DNA from: Olsenella uli
GTDB taxonomy: Bacteria; Actinomycetota; Coriobacteriia; Coriobacteriales; Atopobiaceae
Direction of reading: 5' to 3'
Length of the DNA stretch: 64,000 nucleotides
Assembly (NCBI RefSeq): GCF_016899935.1
Contig: NZ_JACJJK010000004.1
Span: forward strand, 124,001 to 188,000
The position numbers were made by a program, and so were the translations under genes. The notes under the pieces are model-generated. The model did not search any database, was not told the DNA's origin, and saw only the letters and a list, made by a program, of their open reading frames with translations. How positions within the stretch are numbered: the stretch's first letter is position 1; the number at the start of each line of letters is the position of its first letter. Shown here in pieces: positions 33,113-42,751 of this stretch.

Positions 33113-34393
33113 CTACGCTCGTTTAATTCCCACCGCAAACACGATGCCAAACCATACGGTGAGAATCGCCATGAGGCCCAGGTAGACCCACGAGGCGCCG
33201 TCGATGCCGGCCGCGCCGACCGCAAACGGGCACGCCACGAACGCGAGCGCGGACACGACCACATATCCCGGGATGAGCTTGTTCTGCCAGCGGATGATCG
33301 TGAGCCCGGTGGTGAAGAGCGTGGCCATGGCCAGAAATCCGCCGCCCGCCAGCAGCACCAGGAGGTCGACCTTGTACGGCGCGAGCTCGGTGTTGTAGAG
33401 CAGGTTGAGCACCGGCACGCCGACGAGCCACGCCCCCGCGATGCACACGAGCGTGATGCCCACGATGATGAGGACCTGCAGGGCAAAGCGCCGCGCGAAC
33501 GCGTCCCGGCGGCCCTCCGCCCAGTCGTCGGCGAGCGAGGCGATAATGGGGTTGTAGATGAAGCCCGCGAGCAGCCCCACCACAAAGACCGGCATGGCAA
33601 TGTAGCCGTACTGCGCCTGCGCGACGTCGTCCATCACGGCATCGATGGCGTACTTGGGCGCGTTGCCAATGTAGAAGAGCAGGAAGGCGGCGAGAAACAC
33701 GGGAAAGCACTCGCGCAGGAGCGCGACGGTCTGCCGGCCGAGGCGGCCGGTCTGTTGGGGCGCGTCGTCACACGGCAGGCCAAAGCTCCGACGCGCCCAG
33801 ATCGTCTCGCCCACAAAGAAGAGCGCGGTGAAGACTGTGGTGACGGTGAGGGAGAGCAGCAGGTTGCGCGTGACGGCAATCAGGACGGCAAAGACCGCGA
33901 TCATGGTTGCCATGCGCAGCGTGAGCACCTTGGCGCCCACGTCGAGTCGGCCGTGCTGCTGGTAGTTGCCGTGGAACACGTCCTCGTAGGCGTCGATCGC
34001 CTTAAAGAGGAGCATCATGAGGACCACGAGGGTCTTCTCGACCGTGTAGCCGACCGTGAACGCGGACCACGCCGTCCAGGCGACGCCAAAGACGACCATG
34101 CCCAGCACGCTCACGACGCGGGCGGCGTGGTAGGGGGCGAAGGCGTACTTTTCGTCCACGTCGGAGACCTGGAAGTTGCGGACGCCGTACTTGCCCAGAT
34201 TGAGGAAGAGGTTGGCATTGGCGTAGGCTATCGTGAAGATGCCCGCCTGCACCGGGTCGCACACGTGCGAGAGCACGACGAGCATGACTACGGACTGAAA
34301 GGCGTTGAGCAGCCCGGCGGCCGTGTTCCAGACGTAGGCCGCGCGCTCGATGGCGGCGTCGGCGGCGGGCTGTTGCTTGGCTGCGCTGTTCAC
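33113..34393 (-). CDS. Polysaccharide biosynthesis flippase-type membrane protein (MOP superfamily)
   Basis: A 426-residue protein with about 12 membrane segments, resembling Wzx/MATE-like lipid-linked oligosaccharide flippases. It opens with a helix typical of the family (AYVWNTAAGLLNAFQSVVMLVVLSHV) and has later paired helices with GLTIIRWQNKLIPGYV. The GTG start at 34393 is preferred: GGAGCGGAGCAC precedes it, while longer starts lack a site. It is divergent from the membrane protein at 34464. A second flippase is present at 42752, so two glycan export routes may exist. Confidence 0.75.
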   Translation of the reverse strand: MNSAAKQQPAADAAIERAAYVWNTAAGLLNAFQSVVMLVVLSHVCDPVQAGIFTIAYANANLFLNLGKYGVRNFQVSDVDEKYAFAPYHAARVVSVLGMVVFGVAWTAWSAFTVGYTVEKTLVVLMMLLFKAIDAYEDVFHGNYQQHGRLDVGAKVLTLRMATMIAVFAVLIAVTRNLLLSLTVTTVFTALFFVGETIWARRSFGLPCDDAPQQTGRLGRQTVALLRECFPVFLAAFLLFYIGNAPKYAIDAVMDDVAQAQYGYIAMPVFVVGLLAGFIYNPIIASLADDWAEGRRDAFARRFALQVLIIVGITLVCIAGAWLVGVPVLNLLYNTELAPYKVDLLVLLAGGGFLAMATLFTTGLTIIRWQNKLIPGYVVVSALAFVACPFAVGAAGIDGASWVYLGLMAILTVWFGIVFAVGIKRA

Positions 34394-34463
34394 GTGCTCC
34401 GCTCCCCTTGGGTACACTTGTTGAAAACGTTACGGTAGCGATGGTACTCGGCAAAGGACGAAC

Positions 34464-36389
34464 ATGCAGCAGCCCGAGGCATCTTCAGGAAAAGAGTGCG
34501 CCTCCGCTCGCGGTGCGTGGCCGGTCGCGGCCGCTGCCGCGGCCATTGCGATGGCGCTGGCGATGGCGCTTATCCCCATGTTCTTCCCCACCAACGATGA
34601 CCCGTACGCCCAGCAGATCATGGCGGGCCTCATCGCCCCAGAGCCCAGCGGGTACATCTCGTTCATGAACTACTGCCTCTGCTGGCTCGTCTCAAGGCTC
34701 TACGCGCTGATCTCCGGGGTGGCGTGGTGGCCGCTGGTCCAGCTGGCGTTGATCTACGTCTCGATGACCATGATAGGCTACGCGGCGTTTTGCGTGACGT
34801 GCCAGCGTTTGCCGAGGCTGCCCCGGTGGGCGGCCTTTGCGTGCCTCACCTGTGCGGAGGTGGGGCTCTTCTCGCTGCTGGTGGCCCGGCTCCAGTTCAC
34901 CGATACCGCGTCGTTGCTCATGACGGCCGCGATCGTGTGCTCGTGCTGTGCCCCCGGGCGCGGCGGCCACCCGGTTGCCCGCGCAGTCCTTCCGGCGGTT
35001 CTCGGCGCCATCGGGTTTGCGATCCGTGAGCAGTCGGGGCTGCTGGGTCTGGCGTTCTGGGGGTGCGCCGTTGTCGCCGCCCTCGTCCGCGTGTCGGGCG
35101 GGGTGCGGGAGCGTCTTGCGACAACGAGGCGATATTGGTCCGCGCTCGCAATGTGCGTGGTGATGTGCCTGGGACTGTTCGTGGTTCAGAGGGTCGTGTA
35201 CGGGACCGCCGAGTGGCAGGCCGCCTTTGACGGCTCGATCTCTCCCTATACGGACTACCCTCGTGTGTCGTACGAGTCGGATCCCGAGCGCTATGAGTCC
35301 GTGGGCTGGGACGAGGACCTGGCGGAGCTCGTCGCCGACTGGTACGCCATGGACGAGCGCATTACTCCCGAGGCGCTCGACGCGGTCATGGCGAACAACA
35401 ACACCTGGCTGACCGAGCTGCTCCAGGACCCGGGTGAGGTCACGGCGAGCCGGCTCTCCGAGGCGTCCCAGCGAAGCACGGTGAGCTACTTCGCGCTGTT
35501 TGCCGGCGCGTTTGTGGCCGTGGTCTCCCTCACGCGATGCGGTACCCGACGCGTGGCCCTGCTGACCGGCGTCCTCGCCCTGGGGCTCCTGGGATACCTG
35601 TTCCTCCGAGGCCGGATCCCCCAGCGGGCGGTGTTCTCAGTGGTGCTCCCGGCGCTGGGCGCGCTGGCATCCGTCGGGGTGGGAGAGAGGCGCCCCGGCC
35701 CGCGCGACAAGGCTGCGTGGCCGACCATTGTGTCCTTGGTGCTCTGCGCAGGTTTCTCGGCGCCGCTGTTTGTCTCGGCGGCACGGGCGGGGCGCTTCGT
35801 CATCGCTGTGTCGCTCATGACGATGGCGCTCGCCGCGGCACGGGACCTTGCCGTGCGGCGTGGGACAAACGGCCGCGTGTTGCGCGTCCTGAGCGGCGGC
35901 ATCCTGGCGCTTCTCGCTGCGCTCACGCTGCTGCCCGCCGCGTGCGCGGTCACGCAGTATGGATATGGCAGCGAGGACTACGCAAAGGAGGCACAGCGCG
36001 AGCGTAACGTCGACGCGTTCTACGACTATGCGGAGGCCCATCCCAACACCCTCTTTATCTTTGACGGATCCGCGTCGCTGGTCTCGCAGGACCCGTGGAA
36101 CCTCCGGTGCCCCAACAACCAGGTCGCGTGGGGCGGGTGGAGGTATCTCGCCCCGTGGTACGACGAGGCCCTCAAGAAGGCCGGATTCTCGGGGCGTCAG
36201 ACGACCGAGGACTTCTTTGATGAGAACGTGCGCTTTGTGAGCGGCTCAGAAAAGAGCACCGACCTGCTCAGGAGCTACCTAGAGGGGCTCTACGGACCCG
36301 TAACGTTTGTCTCGGAGCGCGTGCTGGGGACCAACTCGAACAATGGGAGGGATACGATTGTCGTCTACCGGATAGAGCGGGTGGGCTGA
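34464..36389 (+). CDS. Uncharacterised large membrane protein (GT-C-like topology)
   Basis: A 641-residue protein with about ten to eleven membrane segments. The N-terminus has the motif IPMFFPTNDDPYAQQIMAGL after the first helix: a pair of Asp in the first extracytoplasmic loop, as expected for GT-C enzymes. The C-terminal 140 residues are soluble and probably outside the membrane. I cannot assign a specific family. A badly degraded relative is at 26493-26913. The ATG has CAAAGGACGAAC upstream. It stands between two polysaccharide-type genes. Confidence 0.6.
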   Translation: MQQPEASSGKECASARGAWPVAAAAAAIAMALAMALIPMFFPTNDDPYAQQIMAGLIAPEPSGYISFMNYCLCWLVSRLYALISGVAWWPLVQLALIYVSMTMIGYAAFCVTCQRLPRLPRWAAFACLTCAEVGLFSLLVARLQFTDTASLLMTAAIVCSCCAPGRGGHPVARAVLPAVLGAIGFAIREQSGLLGLAFWGCAVVAALVRVSGGVRERLATTRRYWSALAMCVVMCLGLFVVQRVVYGTAEWQAAFDGSISPYTDYPRVSYESDPERYESVGWDEDLAELVADWYAMDERITPEALDAVMANNNTWLTELLQDPGEVTASRLSEASQRSTVSYFALFAGAFVAVVSLTRCGTRRVALLTGVLALGLLGYLFLRGRIPQRAVFSVVLPALGALASVGVGERRPGPRDKAAWPTIVSLVLCAGFSAPLFVSAARAGRFVIAVSLMTMALAAARDLAVRRGTNGRVLRVLSGGILALLAALTLLPAACAVTQYGYGSEDYAKEAQRERNVDAFYDYAEAHPNTLFIFDGSASLVSQDPWNLRCPNNQVAWGGWRYLAPWYDEALKKAGFSGRQTTEDFFDENVRFVSGSEKSTDLLRSYLEGLYGPVTFVSERVLGTNSNNGRDTIVVYRIERVG

Positions 36390-36627
36390 CGCTGCCGCTC
36401 CCTGGCGTGCCCTCCCGTGGAAAATAACCCGCAAATAATGATTTCATATTTATATATTCGCTGGAAAGAATTTTGTGAATGTCAGATTTTGCTGGTTAAT
36501 TTAGCAAGCAAGAAATCAGGGCCTCTCCACGTGTAGTCGCGTTGTTTTTGAGTTGAGACCGTTGCGAATGTGCCGGGGCTGATATCCTTAAGAATACGTG
36601 AAACGAATCCCACCGCACGCGAGGGGC

Positions 36628-37374
36628 ATGAGGACGCAGCTGACAGACACACAGGTTTCCGTGGGGAGCCCCGCCGCCAGCAGGGAGGTGGATTCCCAGC
36701 TCGCGGAGCTGCACGAGTTCGCGGACCGCTACGCGGACCGTGGGCAGTACCGTCAGACCGCCAAGCTGGCATACCGCCTGGTCAAGCGCGCCTTCAACAT
36801 CGTGTTCTCGCTGCTCGTGCTCGTCGTCCTTCTTGTCCCCGGGCTCATCCTCTGCCTCGCCATCATGCTGGAGACCAAGGGCTCGCCGATCTACGTGCAC
36901 GAGCGCGTGGGCTACCACGGCCGGCGCCTCGGCGTGCTCAAGTTCCGCACCATGGTCGCCGACGCGGACGACCTCGAGAAGTACCTCTGTGACTGGGAGC
37001 TCGCCCAGTTCCGTCGCGAGCACAAGCTCGACCACGACCCGCGCGTCACGCATCTGGGCGCCTTCCTGCGCAAGTCCTCGATCGACGAGTTCCCGCAGTT
37101 CCTCAACGTGCTCGCGGGCCAGATGAACGTCGTGGGCCCGCGTCCGGTCACCGAGGAGGAGCTCGCCTGGTTCGGAGACGACGTCGACGAGCTGCTCTCC
37201 TGCCATCCCGGCATCACCGGCCTCTGGCAGACGCTCGAGCGCAACGACGCCACCTACCAGACCGGCGTGCGCCAGGAGATGGAGCTCACCTACGTGCGCA
37301 AGCGCTGCATCAAGATGGACCTGGACATCCTCGCGCGCACCTTTGGCGTCATGGCGAGAAAGACGGGGAAGTAG
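36628..37374 (+). CDS. Initiating sugar-1-phosphate transferase (bacterial sugar transferase family, WbaP/EpsE-like)
   Basis: A 248-residue protein that places the first sugar phosphate on undecaprenyl phosphate. It has one membrane segment (VKRAFNIVFSLLVLVVLL) followed by the signature ETKGSPIYVHERVGYHGRRL, KFRTMVADAD and VGPRPVTEEEL. This is the short, monotopic core form, without the WbaP N-terminal domain. The start is uncertain: GTG 36598 (possible leaderless start after a TATCCT box) or ATG 36628 (weak GAGGGG site). The 208-bp upstream gap is AT-rich and presumably holds the cluster promoter. It opens an operon running to 45404. Confidence 0.85.
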   Translation: MRTQLTDTQVSVGSPAASREVDSQLAELHEFADRYADRGQYRQTAKLAYRLVKRAFNIVFSLLVLVVLLVPGLILCLAIMLETKGSPIYVHERVGYHGRRLGVLKFRTMVADADDLEKYLCDWELAQFRREHKLDHDPRVTHLGAFLRKSSIDEFPQFLNVLAGQMNVVGPRPVTEEELAWFGDDVDELLSCHPGITGLWQTLERNDATYQTGVRQEMELTYVRKRCIKMDLDILARTFGVMARKTGK

Positions 37375-37375
37375 C

Positions 37376-38200
37376 ATGGCCACGCCCGCGTACTCGGTGC
37401 TCATGTCCTGCTACGCCAAGGACCGCCCGGAGTGGCTGGCCCTCGCGCTGGACAGCATGGCCGCCCAGACGGCGCCTCCCGCAGAGATCGTGCTGGTCTT
37501 TGACGGGCCGTTCACCGAGCCCCTGCTTGCCGCCATCGACGCGTTCGACGCCGCCCACCCGGGCCTGCTCGTTCGTGTTCCGCTGAGGGAGAACGTGGGC
37601 CTGGGCCCCGCCCTCAACGCGGGCCTCGCGCACTGCTCCTGCGACGTCGTCGCGCGCATGGACGCCGACGACTACTCTCGCCCCGAGCGCCTTGAGCGCC
37701 AGCTGGCCAAGCTCGATGAGGGCTACGACATGGTGGGCTGCAACGCGGCCGAGTTCTCAGAGGACGTCGATCACCCTAACGCCTCTCGCATCATGCCCGA
37801 GACGCATGACCAGATCGTGCGCTTCGCCAAGAGGCGCGCCCCCTTCGTACACCCCACCTTCGTCGTGCGGCGCGCCGCGCTGGAGGCGGTCGGGGGTTAT
37901 CGGAGCGTTCCCTACGCCGAGGACTTTGACCTGTTCATCCGTCTGCTCAAGGCGGGCAACCGGGGCTACAATCTCCAGGAGACGCTCGCGGACGTGCGGG
38001 TCGACGCCGGCGCGTACCGCCGTCGCGGAGGTCTGCGCTACGTCTGCGACATGCTCTCGTTCAACGCGCTCGAGCTGCGCGAGGGCTGGTTCTCCCCGGT
38101 GGACTTCCTCGTGCGCTCCGCCGCCAACGTGGGCGTCGCGCTCGTCCCCAACGGCGTGCGGGACGCCATCTACAAGCATCTTTTGAGGAGGAGTTCCTAG
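37376..38200 (+). CDS. GT2 glycosyltransferase
   Basis: A 274-residue family-2 glycosyltransferase with YSVLMSCYAKDRPEWL, LVFDGPFT and VARMDADDYSRPERL (DxD). The donor/acceptor pair cannot be inferred, although the length and FVHPTFVVRRAALEAVGGYR region fit the EpsE/WaaE-like group. The ATG lies 1 bp after the previous stop, and its own stop overlaps the next start. Confidence 0.85.
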   Translation: MATPAYSVLMSCYAKDRPEWLALALDSMAAQTAPPAEIVLVFDGPFTEPLLAAIDAFDAAHPGLLVRVPLRENVGLGPALNAGLAHCSCDVVARMDADDYSRPERLERQLAKLDEGYDMVGCNAAEFSEDVDHPNASRIMPETHDQIVRFAKRRAPFVHPTFVVRRAALEAVGGYRSVPYAEDFDLFIRLLKAGNRGYNLQETLADVRVDAGAYRRRGGLRYVCDMLSFNALELREGWFSPVDFLVRSAANVGVALVPNGVRDAIYKHLLRRSS

Positions 38201-39447
38201 TGTCACCCGCTGAGCAAAGGATCGCCACGGCCGAGAAGGGCGCGGCGGGTCCGTTCTCCCGTTTGGGCCTCGGCGTGAACGAGGTCCTTCTCGTCCTGAT
38301 GGTCGTCGCGCTGAGCGTGCAGGGACCCAACCTCTTTGCTTTTGGCGGCATGGACTTCACGCTGGGGCACGCTCTCGTGGGTGCGGTCGGTGCTGCGGCG
38401 GTGGCGCGGGTGCTGCTCGCACATGCGCGGCCCGTCCTTCCCTCGGCGTCGATCAACGTGCTGCTCGTCGTGTTTGCCGCGATCACGCTCGTGGACACGC
38501 CGGCGCACGGCTTTGGCTCGACGATCCTCAAGTACGTCTTCCAGTACCTGGTGCTGGTGGTGGCGCTGAACCTCATGGTGCTCGTGGGGGGCGAGAAGAG
38601 CGAGCGGCTCGTGATGGCGGGCGCCTGGATCGTGTTGGCCATCGTGCTCGTCAACGCGGTTGCGCACGCCGGCGCGTTCCTCGAGTATTACGACCACCCG
38701 TGGGACGGTCATCCCAACTACGCGACGATTTTCTCGGGCGGCGTGAACCTGGAGGCCACGTGGCCGGCCATGCTCGGCGTGTTCTGCCGCAACAACCGCA
38801 GCGGCTGGACGTACCTGGGCATCACGTACGTCTTTGGTGCCCTGACGCAGAGCCGCGCGGGCCTCATGCTGGCCGTCGGCGCGATCGTCTACGTGCTGCT
38901 CATCAAGGACGCCGGGCGCCCGGCGCTGCGGCGCGTGCTCGTGGTCTGCGCGGTGGCGGCCCTGGCGGTCGTCTACACCTTCTACGGTCCGCGCGCGGGG
39001 TCCGTCCGCGCCGCCGCGGAGAGTCCGGTTCTCGAGGAGGAGACGCTAGACCCGGATGCGCCCCAGGGCATCCCCGGGCGCCGCGGCATCTGGATGGGCT
39101 CGGTCGAGGCCTTCTATGACGCGCCCGTCTTGGGTTACGGTGCCGGCAACGCGATGGACGCGGTGCGCGCCGTCACGGGCTACCCCTACCACGAGGACAA
39201 CGTGCACAACTACCCGCTGCAGGTCCTTCTCGACTTTGGCCTGGTGGGTCTGGCGGTCTTTGCGGTGGTGGTCGTGCGCTTCCTCGTGCTGGGCGCTCGC
39301 GCGCACTTCCGTAGCCCGTTCGTGGCGTTCGTCGTCCTCTACCTGGTGGGCGGGATGATCCAGTTCAAGGGCGGTGAGCTGCTCGTGGGCTTTGCCCTGG
39401 CGGGCCTCGTTGCCTTTGGCTATGACATGCTGCGCGAGAGGGCCTAG
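38200..39447 (+). CDS. O-antigen ligase/polymerase-like membrane protein (Wzy_C family)
   Basis: A 415-residue protein with about ten to eleven membrane segments. A long outward loop between the late helices contains GRRGIWMGSVEAFYDAPVLGYGAGNA, and the motif HEDNVHNYPLQVLLDFGLVG matches the WaaL/Wzy_C signature (His-Asn-x-x-L). It either polymerises the repeat units or ligates them to a carrier. GTG start overlaps the previous stop by one base (TAGTG), with GAGGAGGAG upstream. Confidence 0.82.
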   Translation: MSPAEQRIATAEKGAAGPFSRLGLGVNEVLLVLMVVALSVQGPNLFAFGGMDFTLGHALVGAVGAAAVARVLLAHARPVLPSASINVLLVVFAAITLVDTPAHGFGSTILKYVFQYLVLVVALNLMVLVGGEKSERLVMAGAWIVLAIVLVNAVAHAGAFLEYYDHPWDGHPNYATIFSGGVNLEATWPAMLGVFCRNNRSGWTYLGITYVFGALTQSRAGLMLAVGAIVYVLLIKDAGRPALRRVLVVCAVAALAVVYTFYGPRAGSVRAAAESPVLEEETLDPDAPQGIPGRRGIWMGSVEAFYDAPVLGYGAGNAMDAVRAVTGYPYHEDNVHNYPLQVLLDFGLVGLAVFAVVVVRFLVLGARAHFRSPFVAFVVLYLVGGMIQFKGGELLVGFALAGLVAFGYDMLRERA

Positions 39448-39448
39448 C

Positions 39449-40477
39449 ATGGGGGCCGCGCCGCGCTTCTCGGTGGTCATGCCCGTCTACAACGTGGGCG
39501 CCTACCTCGACGAGTCCGTCGGCTCGGTGCTTGCGCAGACCTGTTCCGACTACGAGGTCGTCCTCGTGGACGACGGCTCCACTGACGGCTCGGGTGAGAA
39601 GTGCGATGCGTATGCCGCCGCCCACGATAACTTCACGGTGATCCATCAGGAGAATCGCGGGCTGCTGCTGGCGCGGCGGGCGGGCCTCGCGGCTGCGACG
39701 GGGGACTACGTCGTCACGCTCGACTCCGACGACGCGCTGCGTCCGGACGCGCTCGCCGTGATCTCGGCTCAGATTGACGCGCATGCTCCCGATATCGTGG
39801 CCTTTGACTTCTCGCGCTCCGTCGACTTTGCGACCTTTGGGCCGAGCCGCCTGGGAATCGCACCCGGGTACTACGGAGCGGACGACTACGGCCTCCTGCG
39901 CGCCGAGGTGTGCGGCGGCCGGCACAACAACCTTTGGAGCAAGTGCTACCGCCGCGCCATCGCAGACGTCGACGCCGACTACTCCTCGTTACGCGGGCTC
40001 ACGCACGCCGAGGACCTCCTGCAGCTCCTACCGATCGTGGACGCGGGGCGGACCTTCTCGTACGTGGGGGAGTCGCTCTACTACTATCGGCCCAACCCGG
40101 CGAGCGCCACGGGGAGCTACAAACCGCGCCAGCTCGATGACCTGTCCGCCGCGCTCGACGCGCTGCTGCGCCATGCGGCGGCGTGGGGCGACGAGTACCT
40201 GCTCGCCGCGCGCAAGGGGGCGCTTCTTCAGGTGAGCTATCTGCTGCACATGCTCGTCTCTTCGCGGCCGGGGACGAGCGCCTTGCGCGAGCAGGTGACG
40301 CGCATCCATGACTACGCGACGGGTGCGGGGCTCTTCGGTCCGTGGGAGCATGACCTGCGTCCCGACAAGCGTCTGGAGGTCCGGGCGCTCGAGCGCGGCA
40401 GCTGGCGCGGCGTCGTTCAGCTCGTTCGTGCCTTTGAGGCGCTCAAGCGGGTGCGCGACGCCCGCGCGAGGCGGTGA
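39449..40477 (+). CDS. GT2 glycosyltransferase
   Basis: A 342-residue family-2 glycosyltransferase: FSVVMPVYNVGAYLDESV, VLVDDGSTDGSG and TLDSDDALRPDAL (DxD-type). The C-terminal 100 residues are longer than the catalytic core and of unknown role. ATG one base after the Wzy-like stop; its own stop overlaps the next gene's GTG by 4 bp (GTGA). Specificity unknown. Confidence 0.85.
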   Translation: MGAAPRFSVVMPVYNVGAYLDESVGSVLAQTCSDYEVVLVDDGSTDGSGEKCDAYAAAHDNFTVIHQENRGLLLARRAGLAAATGDYVVTLDSDDALRPDALAVISAQIDAHAPDIVAFDFSRSVDFATFGPSRLGIAPGYYGADDYGLLRAEVCGGRHNNLWSKCYRRAIADVDADYSSLRGLTHAEDLLQLLPIVDAGRTFSYVGESLYYYRPNPASATGSYKPRQLDDLSAALDALLRHAAAWGDEYLLAARKGALLQVSYLLHMLVSSRPGTSALREQVTRIHDYATGAGLFGPWEHDLRPDKRLEVRALERGSWRGVVQLVRAFEALKRVRDARARR

Positions 40478-41652
40478 GCGGCGTGCCGGTCAAGGACGTC
40501 GTCAAGGGCGTGATCCAGGGGGCGGTCCTCTCCGGCCCCGTCTACGCGCGGCTTCGCTCGGCGGCCCTGCGGCGCCCTGTCACTGAGGTGCCGGACGCGC
40601 GCGAGCGGCTGGAGGCCATCTCGCTCCGGCCTCGCGGCATGCGCGCGGAGCCGACACCCCTGCCGCCGGCGACGTTGGACATCAGCGCGATCGTCCCCGT
40701 CTACAACGTCGAGAAGTACGTGGGCGCCTGCCTCGAGTCCATCCTCGGGCAGGAGCTCGACGGCACGCTCGAGGTCATAGCCGTCATCGACGGCTCGCCG
40801 GACGGCTCCGAGAAAATCGTCCGCTCCCTTGCCGAGAAGGACGCGCGTCTGCGCGTGGTGACGCAGGAGAACGCGGGTCTCTCGGCGGCGCGCAACGCTG
40901 GCATCGCGCTCGCCCGTGGCCGCTGGCTCGCGTTCGTCGACTCGGACGACCTGCTCGCGCCCGGGCACCTTGCCGCCCTTCTTGCCCGCGCTCGTGAGGG
41001 CGGGTGCGACGTTGTGGGCTCCCTCTGGCGGCGCATAAGCGAGGACGGCGTGGTGGGCGAGCTCGGCGAGCCCGTGCGCACGCACATGGCGCCGTGGGGC
41101 CGGCTGTATAGGCGTGAGGTCTGGGAGCGGCTGCGCTTTCCCGTCGGCTGCTGGTACGAGGACCTGATCACGCCCTGCTGCATCCAGCCGCTCTTTCACG
41201 AGGAGTTCGTCGATGACGCGGGGTACCTGTACCGCAGCCGGCCGGGCTCCATCGTCGAGGAGAGCTCGTCCAACCCCAAGGCGCTCGACTCCTACTGGGC
41301 GCTCGAGGAGATGCTGGGCTGGCGTGACGAGCTGGGCATCGTTTACGGACAGTCGGACTACGACCGCATCCTGCGCCTGATGGGCCCGCTGCTCATGGGG
41401 CGCACCACGTTTCTGGATGACGCTGGCCGCCGCGCGCTCTTCTCGGCCTGTTGTGACCTGCTGGCGTTCCTGGACGAGCTGGGCGACGCCCGGACGACGC
41501 TCGGCGGGGCGTGGCCCGACGCCGAGCGCGCCCTGCGTGAGCGGCGCTACGAGCTGTGGTGCCTCGCCTGCGCCGCGCTCGTCCGCGAGGAGGGGAGCAT
41601 CAAGCTCGCCACTGCGTGGCGCATCTATCGGCAGGCGGTGAGGCGACGATGA
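40474..41652 (+). CDS. GT2 glycosyltransferase with N-terminal extension
   Basis: A 392-residue family-2 glycosyltransferase. The first 70 residues are an added basic region, then the core: SAIVPVYNVEKYVGACL, AVIDGSPDGSEK and FVDSDDLLAPGHL. The C-terminal 150 residues follow the catalytic part and resemble the helical tail of capsule GT2 enzymes. Starts at GTG inside the previous stop (GTGA) and ends inside the next start (ATGA), so tightly coupled. Confidence 0.82.
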   Translation: MSGVPVKDVVKGVIQGAVLSGPVYARLRSAALRRPVTEVPDARERLEAISLRPRGMRAEPTPLPPATLDISAIVPVYNVEKYVGACLESILGQELDGTLEVIAVIDGSPDGSEKIVRSLAEKDARLRVVTQENAGLSAARNAGIALARGRWLAFVDSDDLLAPGHLAALLARAREGGCDVVGSLWRRISEDGVVGELGEPVRTHMAPWGRLYRREVWERLRFPVGCWYEDLITPCCIQPLFHEEFVDDAGYLYRSRPGSIVEESSSNPKALDSYWALEEMLGWRDELGIVYGQSDYDRILRLMGPLLMGRTTFLDDAGRRALFSACCDLLAFLDELGDARTTLGGAWPDAERALRERRYELWCLACAALVREEGSIKLATAWRIYRQAVRRR

Positions 41653-42740
41653 GGGTCGGAATCGTCACGTTCCACTGTGCGTACAACTTTGGGTCCGCGC
41701 TGCAGGCGTGGGCATTGCTGCGCACGCTCGGGACGCGCGGGCACGAGGCGCACGTCGTGGACTACCGCGGGCGCGACTTTGACCAGTACCGCCTGATCCA
41801 GACCTTCTCGCCCAAGGCGTTTCTCGCGAGTCTTGCGTTCTACGGGTCCAACCGCCGGCGCCGAGACTCCTTTGAGCGCTTCATTGCCGAGCGGCTTGTG
41901 CCGACCGCGCGCTACGGTGTGGATGACGAGGCGCGCATGGCCGCCGAGCTGCCGGAGCGGTTCGACTGCTTCGTGTGCGGGAGCGACCAGATCTGGAACC
42001 TCGACTGCACCTGCGGTCCGGTCGGCCCCTACTTCCTGAGCTTCGCCGGGGGAGTGCGACGCGTGGCCTATGCACCGAGCCTCTCGCACACTGCGTTCGC
42101 GTCGGAGAACTTTGGCCCCGCGCAGCGGGAGCAGATCGCTTGCTGGCTGTCGCGCTTCTCGGCTGTTTCGGTGCGCGAGGCGTCGACAGCACCGCTCTTC
42201 CAGCCGCTCTGCCCCGTGCCGATCGAGACCTGCCTCGACCCCACGCTGCTTCTGGACGCGGCGGACTATGACGCCATTACGACCCCCGTGACCGAGGCGA
42301 AGGATACCCTCCTCGTCTACATGCTCGAGAAGAACCCCGAGCTCGTGGCCTATGCGGCGCGCCTCGCGCGCGAGACAGGCGTCTCGGTGAGCTACGTCTC
42401 CAAGCACCGCTTGGACTTTGGTGTCCCGGCGCGCAACTACTATGGCGTGGGGCCCTCGGAGTTTCTCGGCCTGGTGCGCGGCTGCTCGGCCGTGGTGACC
42501 AACTCCTTCCACGCCACGGTCTTCTCGCTGCTCTTTGGTGTGCCGTTCCAGACGTTTGTCACGGAGCGCAGCGGGTCGCGCATGCGCGAGCTTCTCGCCG
42601 AGCTGGGCCAGGAGAGCCATCTGGTGGACGGCTCCGTGCTGACGGTTCCGACGGCGGTGCCCCCCGAGGTGCTGGCGCCGCGCCTGGAGAAGCTGCGTGC
42701 GAGCTCCCTGGCGTTTCTCGACCGGGCGCTCGCGGAGTAG
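41649..42740 (+). CDS. Polysaccharide pyruvyl transferase family protein
   Basis: A 363-residue protein with the family landmarks GIVTFHCAYNFGSALQAWAL, CFVCGSDQIWN and a C-terminal TNSFHATVFSLLFGVPF motif. Expected to add pyruvate to a sugar in the repeat unit, or to act as a related transferase. The start ATG at 41649 overlaps the previous stop by 4 bp; an upstream in-frame start lies inside the previous gene and has no support. It is the second family member in the window (the other is at 18442). Confidence 0.82.
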   Translation: MRVGIVTFHCAYNFGSALQAWALLRTLGTRGHEAHVVDYRGRDFDQYRLIQTFSPKAFLASLAFYGSNRRRRDSFERFIAERLVPTARYGVDDEARMAAELPERFDCFVCGSDQIWNLDCTCGPVGPYFLSFAGGVRRVAYAPSLSHTAFASENFGPAQREQIACWLSRFSAVSVREASTAPLFQPLCPVPIETCLDPTLLLDAADYDAITTPVTEAKDTLLVYMLEKNPELVAYAARLARETGVSVSYVSKHRLDFGVPARNYYGVGPSEFLGLVRGCSAVVTNSFHATVFSLLFGVPFQTFVTERSGSRMRELLAELGQESHLVDGSVLTVPTAVPPEVLAPRLEKLRASSLAFLDRALAE

Positions 42741-42751
42741 ACTGGTCACCT

